DNA of 64,000 bases from a bacterium (GTDB lineage Bacteria > Bdellovibrionota_C > UBA2361 > RFPC01), in contig JAUIIO010000001.1 of assembly GCA_030431715.1 (NCBI GenBank), positions 62,001-126,000 on the forward strand, given 5' to 3'. Position numbers and translations under genes: made by a program. Below the pieces are notes generated by a model. The model did not search any database. It was given only the letters and a program-made list of their open reading frames with translations, and was not told the DNA's origin. Position 1 is the stretch's first letter. Every line of letters starts with the position of its first letter. This document shows positions 9,765 through 18,532 of this stretch, in pieces.

Positions 9765-10319
9765 ATGACTGTGCAAGGAAAAAATCTTAAAGACCTAGCA
9801 GATAAACTTTTTGAAGATGGCGCTATCGATGAAGAGGAGCGCAAGGCAGCGTATCTTGGCGATGAAGCAGAGCTCGCTGAAAAGATTAAGAAAGAGTCAG
9901 CAGAAGAAGGGGATATCAGAACGCTTATCCGTGATATGACACTCCCTCAAAAAATGAAAGCTGCGATGTTCGGCAATGCAACGTGCCGAATGCTGCTTAT
10001 TATGGATAAGAACCGACTGATACAAGAGGCGGTGCTCAAGAACCCTCAGATGCAGGAACGAGAAGTCGTGGAGTTCGCCAAGAATAAGAATATGCCCGAA
10101 CTCGTCCTTCGAAAGATATCGGATGCAAAGGACTGGATGAAGGGATATCCTATTAAGCTGAATCTGGTGATGAATCCAAAGACTCCGGTTGACGTAGGTC
10201 TGAAGTGGCTCAAATTCCTTAGAAATAACGATCTGAAACAGGTGTCAAACTCCAAGAACGTTCCTCAGGTCATAGCGACTATGGCGAAGAAGATAGTAGC
10301 TGACAAGCAGAAACGCTAG
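9765..10319 (+). CDS. Conserved hypothetical helical-repeat-like protein
   Basis: A 184-residue soluble, charged protein with no signal peptide or membrane segment. The first third is acidic and lysine-rich. From about residue 50 it reads like a chain of short helical units (MTLPQKMKAAMFGN, MLLIMDKNRLIQEAVLKNP, EREVVEFAKNKNMPELVL, and so on), reminiscent of HEAT-like or leucine-rich-variant repeats, with recurring KNP and KNK turns. The start is 14 bases after coaX with GGGG upstream, so it is the likely last gene of the dnaE-coaX run. I recognise no named family with confidence; a protein-interaction role is only a guess. Confidence 0.8.
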   Translation: MTVQGKNLKDLADKLFEDGAIDEEERKAAYLGDEAELAEKIKKESAEEGDIRTLIRDMTLPQKMKAAMFGNATCRMLLIMDKNRLIQEAVLKNPQMQEREVVEFAKNKNMPELVLRKISDAKDWMKGYPIKLNLVMNPKTPVDVGLKWLKFLRNNDLKQVSNSKNVPQVIATMAKKIVADKQKR

Positions 10320-10331
10320 CCTAGTGTTCTG

Positions 10332-11096
10332 TTATTCTTGTGAGGCGGTGAGAGGAACGTAGTCTTCCGGCAACTTGTTGTTTTTATAAAGTCGATCTCG
10401 TTTGAACATGTACGCGACCTGAACGAAAAGGCCGAATCCCATGGCCGCATAGAGAATGTTTTTCTCAATATGTGCTCCGCACCCTTCCGCAAAGAGGAAA
10501 CCACCGATAAGGAATACGATGCTTAGAGCAAAAATCTTTAAGTTCGGATGGCTTTCTATGAATTTGCTGACAGCACTTACCACGGTGAGCAGAACCACGA
10601 TCGATATGACCACTGCTGCAATCATAATCTCAAGAGATTTTACTGTACCAACGGCACTTAAAACACTATCGAGAGAGAAGATGAGGTTTACGCCCAAGAT
10701 TTGTAACAAAACATGCCACCACGAACTATAGTTTTTTTGCTTGGCTACGTGGTGATGGAAACCTAGATCGTTGTAGTGCTTGATAGCTATCCACATCAGT
10801 ATAAGTCCACCAAAGAACTTTATGAGATCTCCGATAGTAACCTCCAAGCCGAGCATATTTGCGAGTATCTCGATAGGTTTTTCGAGTTCACTGAGGTAAG
10901 AGAGCAAACAGAGAAGTATGACCCTCACAACTGCCCCCTGAATGAGCCCAATTCGCTCTATGCGCTTTTGAATAGCTGGATTAAGGCTTTTGCACTGAAG
11001 TATGACCACAAGAGCGTTATCGACTACGAGTACGAGTTCCACGAGTGTTAAGAGGAGAAGCCCAACTATGCCTTCTACGGTTAAAAAAGCTTCCAT
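10332..11096 (-). CDS. TerC family integral membrane protein
   Basis: A 254-residue membrane protein with about seven hydrophobic segments. Acidic residues sit inside the membrane helices (TLVELVLVVDNALV near the N-terminus and LIFSLDSVLSAVG in the middle), which is the TerC signature. A histidine pair lies in the cytoplasmic loop (GFHHHVAK). TerC/Alx-type proteins are linked to metal ion (manganese) export or to metalation of exported enzymes; the substrate here is unknown. It converges with the preceding hypothetical gene (12-base gap) and diverges from the leu operon. Confidence 0.88.
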   Translation of the reverse strand: MEAFLTVEGIVGLLLLTLVELVLVVDNALVVILQCKSLNPAIQKRIERIGLIQGAVVRVILLCLLSYLSELEKPIEILANMLGLEVTIGDLIKFFGGLILMWIAIKHYNDLGFHHHVAKQKNYSSWWHVLLQILGVNLIFSLDSVLSAVGTVKSLEIMIAAVVISIVVLLTVVSAVSKFIESHPNLKIFALSIVFLIGGFLFAEGCGAHIEKNILYAAMGFGLFVQVAYMFKRDRLYKNNKLPEDYVPLTASQE

Positions 11097-11112
11097 CTCA
11101 GTACATCGCTCC

Positions 11113-11142
11113 TTGATTCAGTCTTAAAATTGGTGTTACATT
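11113..11142 (+). promoter_or_regulatory. Candidate promoter of the leu operon
   Basis: TTGATT at 11113-11118 and TACATT at 11137-11142 are separated by 18 bases. Transcription would start close to 11149, which is the A of the leader-peptide ATG, so the leader mRNA may be leaderless. The match to consensus is moderate (4 of 6 in each box). Confidence 0.45.
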
Positions 11143-11148
11143 TGCTCT

Positions 11149-11217
11149 ATGCATATAACTAATGTTTTTACCCTGAATCTCCTGCTCCTGGTACTCCTTA
11201 TATACGGATCATGCTGA
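11149..11217 (+). CDS. leuL: Leucine operon leader peptide
   Basis: A 22-codon reading frame (ATG 11149, TGA 11215) too short for normal ORF calling. Its core is Leu-Asn-Leu-Leu-Leu-Leu-Val-Leu-Leu-Ile, so seven Leu codons plus Val and Ile fall within ten. It sits 99 bases before leuA and is followed by an intrinsic terminator. This is the layout of a branched-chain amino-acid attenuator, in which ribosome stalling at Leu codons decides the downstream fold. No Shine-Dalgarno is visible; see the promoter entry for a possible leaderless start. It is not related in sequence to the enterobacterial leader, which is expected because only the codon content is conserved. Confidence 0.8.
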   Translation: MHITNVFTLNLLLLVLLIYGSC

Positions 11218-11219
11218 AG

Positions 11220-11259
11220 AAGCGGGTAATTTATGTATGTGTGTAAAAAAACCCTGCTT
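11220..11259 (+). promoter_or_regulatory. Candidate antiterminator pairing of the leu attenuator
   Basis: AAGCGGGT at 11220-11227, directly after the leader stop codon, can pair with ACCCTGCTT at 11251-11259 (one bulged T). That pairing would sequester the 5' arm of the terminator. A ribosome resting on the leader stop would cover the upstream strand and allow termination. The pairing is seen in the sequence; the switching is inference. Confidence 0.6.
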
Positions 11260-11277
11260 TGAGCAGGGTTTTTTTTT
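11245..11277 (+). terminator. Intrinsic terminator (attenuator) upstream of leuA
   Basis: CCCTGC (11252-11257) and GCAGGG (11263-11268) form a stem with a TTTGA loop. The stem is extended by an A-run on the left and followed by nine T residues (11269-11277). It lies between the leader peptide and leuA, so read-through is needed to express the operon. It could also act on the opposite strand because of the A-run. Confidence 0.88.
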
Positions 11278-11315
11278 GCTTTTAAAATGAAATACGTACT
11301 CTTGAGAGGCGCAAT

Positions 11316-12932
11316 ATGAGTGATGATAGCCGCGTAAGAATATTTGATACAACATTAAGAGATGGGCAGCAGTGCCCGGGTGCCGGGATGTCTTTTGAGA
11401 AGAACCTAGAGTATGCCCATCTTGCGGCAGATGTTGGAGTCGATATTCTGGAAGCCGGATTCCCATCAGCAAGTAAAGTCGATTTTGATATTGTTCATAC
11501 CATAGCAACTGAACTGCCAGCTCGTGAGCATTCACCGGTAATTGCTGGGCTCTGCCAGCTACGAAGAGCTCAGGTAGAGAAAACAATTGAAGCGCTAGCT
11601 CCAGCTGTTGCTCGAAGGAAAGCCAAGCTTCATGTGTACTTGCCAGTCGATCCAGGTCTTATGTCGGCTTCCTTGGGAGATGAGGCGGAAGACAAGTCCG
11701 GGTTTGTTAAAAAAGTATTTGAATATTGCAAGCTGGCTGTTGATGCTGGCCTTGCTGTTGAGTTTAGCCCTGAAGGATACTCTCGTCAGGGGGAGAATTT
11801 TGATTTTGTTACTGATTTAATACGTGCAGCCGTTGAAGCTGGTGCCGATACCATAAATTGCCCCGATACCATTGGCGGAGGATATCGGCTGCAAGGTGAA
11901 GAGTACTTTGTGCATAAGATGACGCAGCATGCGAAACTCATTGCTGCTGAATTTCCAGATAAAGATATAATTTGGTCCACACATTGTCATAATGATTTTG
12001 GGCTCGCTGTTGAGAACTCAATTACGGCAGTTGTTGAGGGGCCTGCTAGACAGATTGAGGGCTGCTTTAACGGGATTGGGGAGCGAGCAGGGAATGCCTC
12101 CCTTGAACAGTGTATTCTTATTATCAAGCATTTTGGTGAGAAACTTTCACCGCCACTCCATACAACTATTCGCACGGAACATATTCAAGCTGTCTCAGAC
12201 TTTGTTCATCGTCATATGTTGCCTCGTCAACCGCACTCTCCAATTAGTGGTGATAATGCCGCGCGGCACTCCTCAGGGGGACATACCAATGCGGTACTCT
12301 CAGATCCCCTTGCGTATCAGCCATTTGATCCTAAGGAAACAGGAAAGGAGATATCGCTGGCATTTGGACCACTCAGTGGAGGAAATCACGCTCGCTCGAT
12401 TATTGAAGCGGCAGGTTACCTGTGTAAGGATGACGAAAAAGCAAAGATTGCTCAGTATATTAAAGATACTTATCCCTTGCGTCGTAAGGGGATAACGGAT
12501 GAAGAGCTCATCAAGGCTTACCTTAAGTATCGGAGTCCGATCTGTGTAGATGAGATCGACTATGAGCGGAATCAGAATGTTTCGCGAATTGTTCTTGAGG
12601 GGGAGTTCTTCGGTCAGACAGGCACCATTAATCATAGCTATGAGGGGAAGGACTCCGCTCTTACCACTTTAAAGGCCGCTATCGATGGTCATTATCCTGG
12701 ATTGGTGGTGGAGCACTACTCATGTGAATCTGTGGGCTCAGGGGTAAATGCTACGAGCCGCTCTCGGATTGTTATTTCTCGAGCCGACGGAGTACTTTTT
12801 GAAGGAGTTGACTCCGATCATGACATTAGTCGGTCCGCTATGCATGCTCTCGTCAAAGCGGTGAACAAAGCGTATATTGATCAACACTACAAATTAAAGA
12901 AGAAGTTAGAAACAGCTACAGAGACACTATGA
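11316..12932 (+). CDS. leuA: 2-isopropylmalate synthase
   Basis: Condenses acetyl-CoA with 2-oxoisovalerate, the committed step of leucine synthesis. The catalytic barrel starts FDTTLRDGQQCPGAGMS and has THCHNDFGLAVENS (metal ligands) and GCFNGIGERAGNASLEQ. The C-terminal LeuA dimer/regulatory domain (GTINHSYEGKDSALTTLKAA to SRSRIVISRADG) binds leucine in the family, so feedback control is likely. At 538 residues it is within the range of long forms. The linker region reads ARHSSGGHTNAVLSDPLAYQ where many LeuA proteins have HESGIHQDGVLK. It is first in leuACDB-ilvE and overlaps leuC by 4 bases. Confidence 0.95.
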   Translation: MSDDSRVRIFDTTLRDGQQCPGAGMSFEKNLEYAHLAADVGVDILEAGFPSASKVDFDIVHTIATELPAREHSPVIAGLCQLRRAQVEKTIEALAPAVARRKAKLHVYLPVDPGLMSASLGDEAEDKSGFVKKVFEYCKLAVDAGLAVEFSPEGYSRQGENFDFVTDLIRAAVEAGADTINCPDTIGGGYRLQGEEYFVHKMTQHAKLIAAEFPDKDIIWSTHCHNDFGLAVENSITAVVEGPARQIEGCFNGIGERAGNASLEQCILIIKHFGEKLSPPLHTTIRTEHIQAVSDFVHRHMLPRQPHSPISGDNAARHSSGGHTNAVLSDPLAYQPFDPKETGKEISLAFGPLSGGNHARSIIEAAGYLCKDDEKAKIAQYIKDTYPLRRKGITDEELIKAYLKYRSPICVDEIDYERNQNVSRIVLEGEFFGQTGTINHSYEGKDSALTTLKAAIDGHYPGLVVEHYSCESVGSGVNATSRSRIVISRADGVLFEGVDSDHDISRSAMHALVKAVNKAYIDQHYKLKKKLETATETL

Positions 12933-14323
12933 GTAAGAATATAATTGATAAGATTTGGGAAGCTCATGAGGTTGTTCCTGAGGGAGAGCACCCAGCGGTC
13001 TTTGCTATCGACTTTATGTTGATTCATGAGGTGACCTCAGCTCAGGCATTTGATGTATTACGGGAGCGGGGACTTGAGCCCTTTGATAGAGATCGGTTGC
13101 TTGCGACTCTTGATCATAGCATCCCTACAAGAACAAACCGCCTTCAGATTTATGATGATGCGGCGAGAACTCAGGTTGAGACACTTCGCAAGAACTGTGA
13201 GCAATTTGATATCCCGCTCTATGACTTTGATAAAGGGCAGGGGATAGTACATATCATCGGACCTGAGTACGGGATAACGCAGCCAGGCATGACGCTTGTG
13301 TGTGGCGATTCACATACTTCAACTCATGGAGCATTTGGAGTCCTTGCCTTTGGTGTAGGAACTTCGGAAGTATCCCATGTTCTGACTACAGGATGCATCT
13401 TGCAGAGGAAACCTCGCACGATGAAGGTTGATTTTGTGGGAGAGTTTCAGAAAGGGGTCTACGCTAAGGATGCTATACTTAAGCTCATATCGGTAATAGG
13501 TGTTGGTGGAGCTAATGGTCACGTTATTGAGTATACAGGCCCAGCTATCGGTAAGATGCGGATGGATGAACGTATGACTATTTGTAATATGTCTATAGAG
13601 TGTGGCGCTCGCGCCGGACTCGTTTCACCTGATGAGGAGACCTTTCGTTATATGAAAGGGAAGCGTTTTGCGCCAACTTCTGAAAGATGGGATGAGGCAG
13701 TAGAATACTGGACGTCTTTTGCGTCGGATCCGGATGCATCTTACGACCGTGAAATTACCATAGACCTTTCAGTACTCAAGCCGATGGTGACATGGGGGAC
13801 AAATCCCGGGCAAGGCATTGAGATAGATGAGTTGCTTCCAAAGATCTCTATGCTGAAACCCGAGCTTCAGGATTCGGCTCGTAAAGCCTATGACTATGTT
13901 GAGTTGGAGGAAGGCTCGCCCATTCTAGGAACACCCATCGATTGGGCATTCCTTGGATCTTGTACCAATGCCCGTATTGAAGATCTCAGAATGGCTGCGG
14001 AAATAGTGCGCGGAAAAAAGATCTCTGAAGGTGTAACATTCTACGTTGTTCCGGGTTCTGAAGCTGTGAGAGCTCAGGCTATCGCTGAAGGCTTGGATGT
14101 GGTGTTTGAAGAAGCGGGGGCTTCTTTTCGAATGCCTGGATGTTCGCTTTGTCTTGGTATGAACGATGATCGTGTGCCGCCCGGAAAGCGGTGTATCAGT
14201 ACTTCAAATAGAAATTTTGTCGGGCGTCAGGGGACTGGGAGTAGAACGCACCTTGCTTCACCGGCAACTGTAGCTATGAGTGCGCTTATGGGAAAAATAA
14301 CCTCACAGGAGGTGGGAGAGTAA
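12929..14323 (+). CDS. leuC: 3-isopropylmalate dehydratase large subunit
   Basis: With LeuD it isomerises 2-isopropylmalate to 3-isopropylmalate. It is aconitase-like: DHSIPTR, GDSHTSTHGAFG, and the 4Fe-4S cysteines in LGSCTNARIEDL and PGCSLCLGM, with the terminal GRQGTGSRTHLASP. The 464 residues match bacterial LeuC. The ATG overlaps the leuA stop (ATGA), implying coupled translation. LeuD follows after 2 bases. Confidence 0.97.
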   Translation: MSKNIIDKIWEAHEVVPEGEHPAVFAIDFMLIHEVTSAQAFDVLRERGLEPFDRDRLLATLDHSIPTRTNRLQIYDDAARTQVETLRKNCEQFDIPLYDFDKGQGIVHIIGPEYGITQPGMTLVCGDSHTSTHGAFGVLAFGVGTSEVSHVLTTGCILQRKPRTMKVDFVGEFQKGVYAKDAILKLISVIGVGGANGHVIEYTGPAIGKMRMDERMTICNMSIECGARAGLVSPDEETFRYMKGKRFAPTSERWDEAVEYWTSFASDPDASYDREITIDLSVLKPMVTWGTNPGQGIEIDELLPKISMLKPELQDSARKAYDYVELEEGSPILGTPIDWAFLGSCTNARIEDLRMAAEIVRGKKISEGVTFYVVPGSEAVRAQAIAEGLDVVFEEAGASFRMPGCSLCLGMNDDRVPPGKRCISTSNRNFVGRQGTGSRTHLASPATVAMSALMGKITSQEVGE

Positions 14324-14325
14324 TC

Positions 14326-14931
14326 ATGGAAAAATTTACATCAATTACTTCTCGAGTTTTGCCTCTTCCAATCGCTGACGTAGATACGGATATGATAATT
14401 CCTGCGAATTTTCTTACCAGTGTGAGCAAGGCCGGATATGGGGAGAACGTATTCCGTCGTTTACGTGATCAGGATAGTAACTTCCCTTTTAACCTTCCTC
14501 AATATGAAGGTGCAGAGATTTTAGTTGCTGATGACAACTTCGGTTGTGGTTCGTCAAGAGAGCATGCCGTTTGGGCGCTTATGGGATGGGGGATACGAGT
14601 TGTAATCGCTAAGTCGTTTGCCGATATTTTTACCTCTAATAGTCTTAAAAATGGACTCGTATTAGCAACATTACCTGATGAGAAAGTTGATGGATTGCTT
14701 CGTTCGGCATCAAGAGATGAAGTTCGTATTACGGTAGATCTCCCTACGCAAGAAGTTCGTCTTCCCGGAGATGAAGTCTGCTCATTTGAATTCGATCCAT
14801 TTCGCAAACACTGCATCGTAAATGGTCTGGATGATATTGATTACATCATGAGTCACCGTGATGCTATTGCTGAATTTCGAAAGGCGCAGGATCGACACAG
14901 GTATTTCCGTTCGGGAACATCAAATCATTAG
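14326..14931 (+). CDS. leuD: 3-isopropylmalate dehydratase small subunit
   Basis: The 201-residue swivel-domain partner of LeuC. Recognised by PIADVDTDMIIPANFL near the N-terminus, the substrate loop FGCGSSREHAVWAL, and IAKSFADIFTSNSLKNGL. A GGAGG sequence in the tail of leuC provides the Shine-Dalgarno. It is followed by leuB after 30 bases. Confidence 0.97.
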   Translation: MEKFTSITSRVLPLPIADVDTDMIIPANFLTSVSKAGYGENVFRRLRDQDSNFPFNLPQYEGAEILVADDNFGCGSSREHAVWALMGWGIRVVIAKSFADIFTSNSLKNGLVLATLPDEKVDGLLRSASRDEVRITVDLPTQEVRLPGDEVCSFEFDPFRKHCIVNGLDDIDYIMSHRDAIAEFRKAQDRHRYFRSGTSNH

Positions 14932-14961
14932 AGCTTAACGGGTGAGTAACGGAGAAGAGAA

Positions 14962-16050
14962 ATGAAAAAAATTGCAGTACTCCCTGGTGATGGAATTGGA
15001 CCAGAGGTTATGGAACAGGCATGTCGGGTTCTTAAAGCATGTGAAAATCTTGGGGAGGATGTCCCAGAGTTTGAACTCGAATATGGACTTATTGGGGGCG
15101 CTGCATATGAGCAGCATGAAGCTCATTTTCCTGTTGAGACGCATAAGATATGTGAAAGAAGCGATGCGATTCTCTTTGGTTCTGTAGGTGGCCCGGTAGC
15201 CGAGGCAGATAAGCCTAAGTGGCATAAGTGCGAGGCAAATTCGCTCCTCTCTCTCAGAAAGGCATTTTCTTTTAATGCGAATCTCCGCCCTGTACAGGTT
15301 TACCCAGAGCTCAATCACATTTCTCCTCTTAAAGCGGAACTGATCGAAAAAGGTATCGATATGCTCATAGTAAGAGAGCTGACAGGAGGTATCTATTTTG
15401 GAGAACATCGTCGTTTCGAAAAAGAAGGAAAGAGATTTGGTTCAGATATCTGCGAGTATGATGAGGATACAGTTCGTGCAATTGCACATGTTGCTTTCCA
15501 AGCTGCTGAAAAGCGAGATCGGCGTGTCACGTCTGCAGATAAAGCGAATGTTCTGGATAGTTCAAGGCTCTGGCGTGAGATTGTCTCAGAAGTGAGCGCT
15601 GAATATCCTGCTGTTACTCTTGAGCATATGCTCGTAGACAACTGTGCTATGCAGATCATTAGAAATCCGTCGCAGTTTGATGTCCTTGTTACCACCAATA
15701 TGTTTGGCGATATTTTATCTGATGCTGCAGCAGTATTGCCTGGATCACTTGGCCTTATGGCCTCAGCGAGCTTAAATGCGTCTGGATTTGGAATGTATGA
15801 ACCTTCGGGGGGGTCAGCTCCAGATATTGCCGGACAGGGAATCGCTAACCCAATAGCTCAAATTTTGTCAGTGGCACTTATGTTAAAGCATTCTTTTGGA
15901 CTTATGGATGCATCAGATAAGATATCGGCTGCTGTAACTCGCACACTGCAGAGCGGATTTCGCACTGGCGATATCTCTCAGCCTGATGATAAAGTGCTGG
16001 GGACCGCAGAAATGACGGACCAGATCTTAAAGGAATTAAGCGAGGGATAA
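14962..16050 (+). CDS. leuB: 3-isopropylmalate dehydrogenase
   Basis: NAD-dependent oxidative decarboxylation giving 2-oxoisocaproate. The 362-residue beta-decarboxylating dehydrogenase has LPGDGIGPEVM at the N-terminus, the GSVGGP loop, LIVRELTGGIYFG, and the metal-binding FGDILSDAAAVLPGSLGL. An AGAGAAG sequence precedes the ATG at the right distance. It lies between leuD and ilvE, 15 bases from the latter. Confidence 0.97.
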   Translation: MKKIAVLPGDGIGPEVMEQACRVLKACENLGEDVPEFELEYGLIGGAAYEQHEAHFPVETHKICERSDAILFGSVGGPVAEADKPKWHKCEANSLLSLRKAFSFNANLRPVQVYPELNHISPLKAELIEKGIDMLIVRELTGGIYFGEHRRFEKEGKRFGSDICEYDEDTVRAIAHVAFQAAEKRDRRVTSADKANVLDSSRLWREIVSEVSAEYPAVTLEHMLVDNCAMQIIRNPSQFDVLVTTNMFGDILSDAAAVLPGSLGLMASASLNASGFGMYEPSGGSAPDIAGQGIANPIAQILSVALMLKHSFGLMDASDKISAAVTRTLQSGFRTGDISQPDDKVLGTAEMTDQILKELSEG

Positions 16051-16065
16051 CTTTCGGATATTTAA

Positions 16066-16980
16066 ATGGCGAAAAGAGACTTACCTGAAACAAAATCAAT
16101 CTGGATAAACGGAAAGCTTGTTCCTTGGAAGGAAGCTACGGTACATGTCCTTGCGCATGCCCTTCATTATGGTTCTGGCGTCTTTGAAGGAATAAGAGCT
16201 TATAAAACTGAAAAAGGGCCAGCTGTCTTTCGTTTAGCTGAGCACATCGATCGGCTGCTTTATTCTGCAGGAACTCTGGACATGGAGCTCGACTTTAGTA
16301 GGGATGAGCTTATTCAGGCCACCCTTGATACCATTGCGGATAATAAGCTTGAGTCTTGTTATATTCGACCACTTATCTTTTATGGGTATGGGATCATGGG
16401 GCTCAATCCGACAGGCGCTCCAGTCGAGACCCTGATAGCTTGCTGGCCTTGGGGAGCGTATCTTCCATTTGATATGATTGATCTCAAAATCAGCAAATAT
16501 ATCCGTATCCATCCTGAATCGCTCGTTTCAGATGCAAAAGTCACTGGACACTATGTTAATAGCATTCTGTCTGTGCTTGATCTGAAAGGCTCAAAATATC
16601 ACGAAGCGCTCCTTCTCGACTATAACGGAGACATCGCCGAAGGCCCCGGAGAGAACTTCTTTATTGTTAAAGACGGCAAACTCTATACTCCCCCCAAAGG
16701 CACCATATTGGTTGGCATTACCCGTGATACGATCATGAAGCTCGCGGCCGATATGAAGATTGAAGTCATTGAGAAGAAGCTTCGTCCCGCTGATGCCTTT
16801 GCCGCAGATGAGTGCTTTTATACAGGTACTGCTGCTGAGGTCACTCCAATACGCTCAATTGATGACCATGTCATAGGAAAAGGGGAGTGTGGCCCAATCA
16901 CCACCCGTATTCAAGATCGCTACAAAGACGTGGTAGAAGGCCGAGATCCTATCTTTGAACACATGCTCACCTACGTATAA
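16066..16980 (+). CDS. ilvE: Branched-chain amino acid aminotransferase
   Basis: A PLP enzyme that makes Leu, Ile and Val from their keto acids. The fold-type IV signature is clear: HYGSGVFEGIRAY near residue 38, the Schiff-base lysine in DAKVTGHYVNSIL, and EGPGENFFIVKDG followed by GITRDTIM. At 304 residues it has the normal length. It closes the leucine set; a repeat-bearing gap separates it from lysC, so the lysine genes may have their own promoter. Confidence 0.95.
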   Translation: MAKRDLPETKSIWINGKLVPWKEATVHVLAHALHYGSGVFEGIRAYKTEKGPAVFRLAEHIDRLLYSAGTLDMELDFSRDELIQATLDTIADNKLESCYIRPLIFYGYGIMGLNPTGAPVETLIACWPWGAYLPFDMIDLKISKYIRIHPESLVSDAKVTGHYVNSILSVLDLKGSKYHEALLLDYNGDIAEGPGENFFIVKDGKLYTPPKGTILVGITRDTIMKLAADMKIEVIEKKLRPADAFAADECFYTGTAAEVTPIRSIDDHVIGKGECGPITTRIQDRYKDVVEGRDPIFEHMLTYV

Positions 16981-17037
16981 GGCTCATTCCAGCAGCTCGT
17001 CTAGAAATGCTACATCAAAGGAGCGTTGGCTCAGTTT

Positions 17038-17067
17038 CCTTTGCGCTCTTTGCGTCCTTTGCGGTTA
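17038..17067. repeat. Family B repeat (CGCAAAGGACGC type), partial copy
   Basis: Reading on the minus strand, this stretch begins AACCGCAAAGGACGC, the same core as the repeats at 58191-58265, 56635-56669 and, with changes, 49194-49256. It sits in the 199-base gap between ilvE and lysC. A weak opposite arm (CAAAGGAGCG) lies about 20 bases upstream. Confidence 0.75.
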
Positions 17068-17179
17068 GTTCCTTTTCTAAGGGACTCTCTTGCTTGAAGC
17101 ATCTGGTAGTAAGATTAGCATTTCCCCCTCAAGTATTATAGAATGCTCAATCAGTAAAACACTGGGAGCACGTGAAACA

Positions 17180-18532
17180 ATGATAGTGGCAAAATTTGGG
17201 GGAAGTTCTCTTCAGGATGCTGAACGAATCAAGCATGTTTGTGGGATCATTAAAGATCTTCTGGTTGAAAAGCCAGTAATCGTTTTTTCAGCTCTTGGCA
17301 AGTCAACAGATATGCTCCTTGACCTTGCGTCCTCTGCGCTTAAAGGGGAATTCGATCTGAGTGAATTCATCTCTTATCATCGTGAGGTAGCTCGTCAGCT
17401 AGGGGTTGATGTTGAGGATGAAATTACACCGCTCTTTGAAGACCTTGAAAAATTGCTCGGTGGAGTCTCACTCCTGCGTGAGTTCTCACCTCGTACGAAA
17501 GATTATGTTCAGAGTTTTGGGGAAAGGCTCTCCGTTCGTATTATCACCCCCTATCTTGTGCAGCAGGGAATAGATGCAAGACGTTTTGATGGCTGGGAAG
17601 CAGGTATCGTTACGAATTCACTTTTTAATGAGGCTGAGGTGCTTGATGAGTCTTATGCGGGTATACGCGATGCACTTGAGCCCGTTCTTGGTAATAAGGT
17701 TACGCCAGTAGTTACCGGATTTATCTCTAAGGATCGTGAAGGTCATATCACAACGCTTGGGAGAGGAGGCAGTGATCTTACAGCTTCGCTTATAGGTGCG
17801 GCACTTCATGTCAAGGAGATACAGGTGTGGAAAGATGTTGATGGTATACTCACTACCGATCCTCGGCTGGTTTCTTCAGCTCGCCACGTTCCAATAGTAT
17901 CTTTTGAGGAAGCTTCAGAGCTTGCTTATTTTGGCGCCAAAGTACTCCATCCGCTCTCTATTCGGCCTGCAATGAAAACGAATATTCCGGTACGAATTAA
18001 AAATTCTTACAACCGTGACCATGCAGGCAGTCTCATTTTGGCTGAAATTTCAGACCAAGATAAAAAGAAAGTTAAAGCAATTACCGTTAAAGAGAATGTC
18101 ACTTTAGTAGATATCGTTTCGATGCGCATGCTTGGGCAATACGGATTTCTTGCAAAGGTCTTTGAAATCTTTGAGCGTCATCAGACCTCAGTTGATATGG
18201 TGGCGACAAGTGAAGTGAGTGTCTCCCTTACCGTTGACCATAATCGTCGTAGTGAGGAAGGAATAGCTATGGTGATAGATGAGCTCGTGAAGTTTTCTCG
18301 GGTATCTGTTGAGGCCAATAAAGCCATTGTCAGTGTTATTTGTGATATTAATGATTCCACTGAGATTTTAGCAGGTGCATTCTCAACTCTCAGTAAGAAC
18401 GGCATACCCGTTGAAATGATTTCGCAGGGAGCTTCAAAGGTTAATATTGGAATAGTAGTTTCTGCTGAGAATGCGCACCGAGCTCTTACGCTTCTTCATG
18501 AACTTTTCTTTCCGGTGGAGTTAGCGGCATGA
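17180..18532 (+). CDS. lysC: Aspartate kinase
   Basis: Phosphorylates aspartate, the entry to lysine, threonine and methionine and to meso-diaminopimelate for peptidoglycan. The kinase domain opens with MIVAKFGGSSLQDAERI and includes TTLGRGGSDLTASLIG and the VWKDVDGILTTDPR loop. Two ACT domains occupy the last 150 residues (VTLVDIVSMRMLGQYGF, SVICDINDSTEILAG), so feedback by an amino acid is expected. I chose ATG 17180 with GGGAG upstream; the frame extends back to 17090 with a non-conserved leader. No homoserine dehydrogenase is fused. It overlaps dapB by 4 bases. Confidence 0.95.
   Translation: MIVAKFGGSSLQDAERIKHVCGIIKDLLVEKPVIVFSALGKSTDMLLDLASSALKGEFDLSEFISYHREVARQLGVDVEDEITPLFEDLEKLLGGVSLLREFSPRTKDYVQSFGERLSVRIITPYLVQQGIDARRFDGWEAGIVTNSLFNEAEVLDESYAGIRDALEPVLGNKVTPVVTGFISKDREGHITTLGRGGSDLTASLIGAALHVKEIQVWKDVDGILTTDPRLVSSARHVPIVSFEEASELAYFGAKVLHPLSIRPAMKTNIPVRIKNSYNRDHAGSLILAEISDQDKKKVKAITVKENVTLVDIVSMRMLGQYGFLAKVFEIFERHQTSVDMVATSEVSVSLTVDHNRRSEEGIAMVIDELVKFSRVSVEANKAIVSVICDINDSTEILAGAFSTLSKNGIPVEMISQGASKVNIGIVVSAENAHRALTLLHELFFPVELAA

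Noticed and set aside
16981..17179. Lysine riboswitch before lysC
   Set aside because: The gap is short and mostly repeat; none of the conserved L-box stems can be recognised.
17090..17179. Longer aspartate kinase start
   Set aside because: The extra 30 residues are not conserved, whereas ATG 17180 begins the family's kinase motif.
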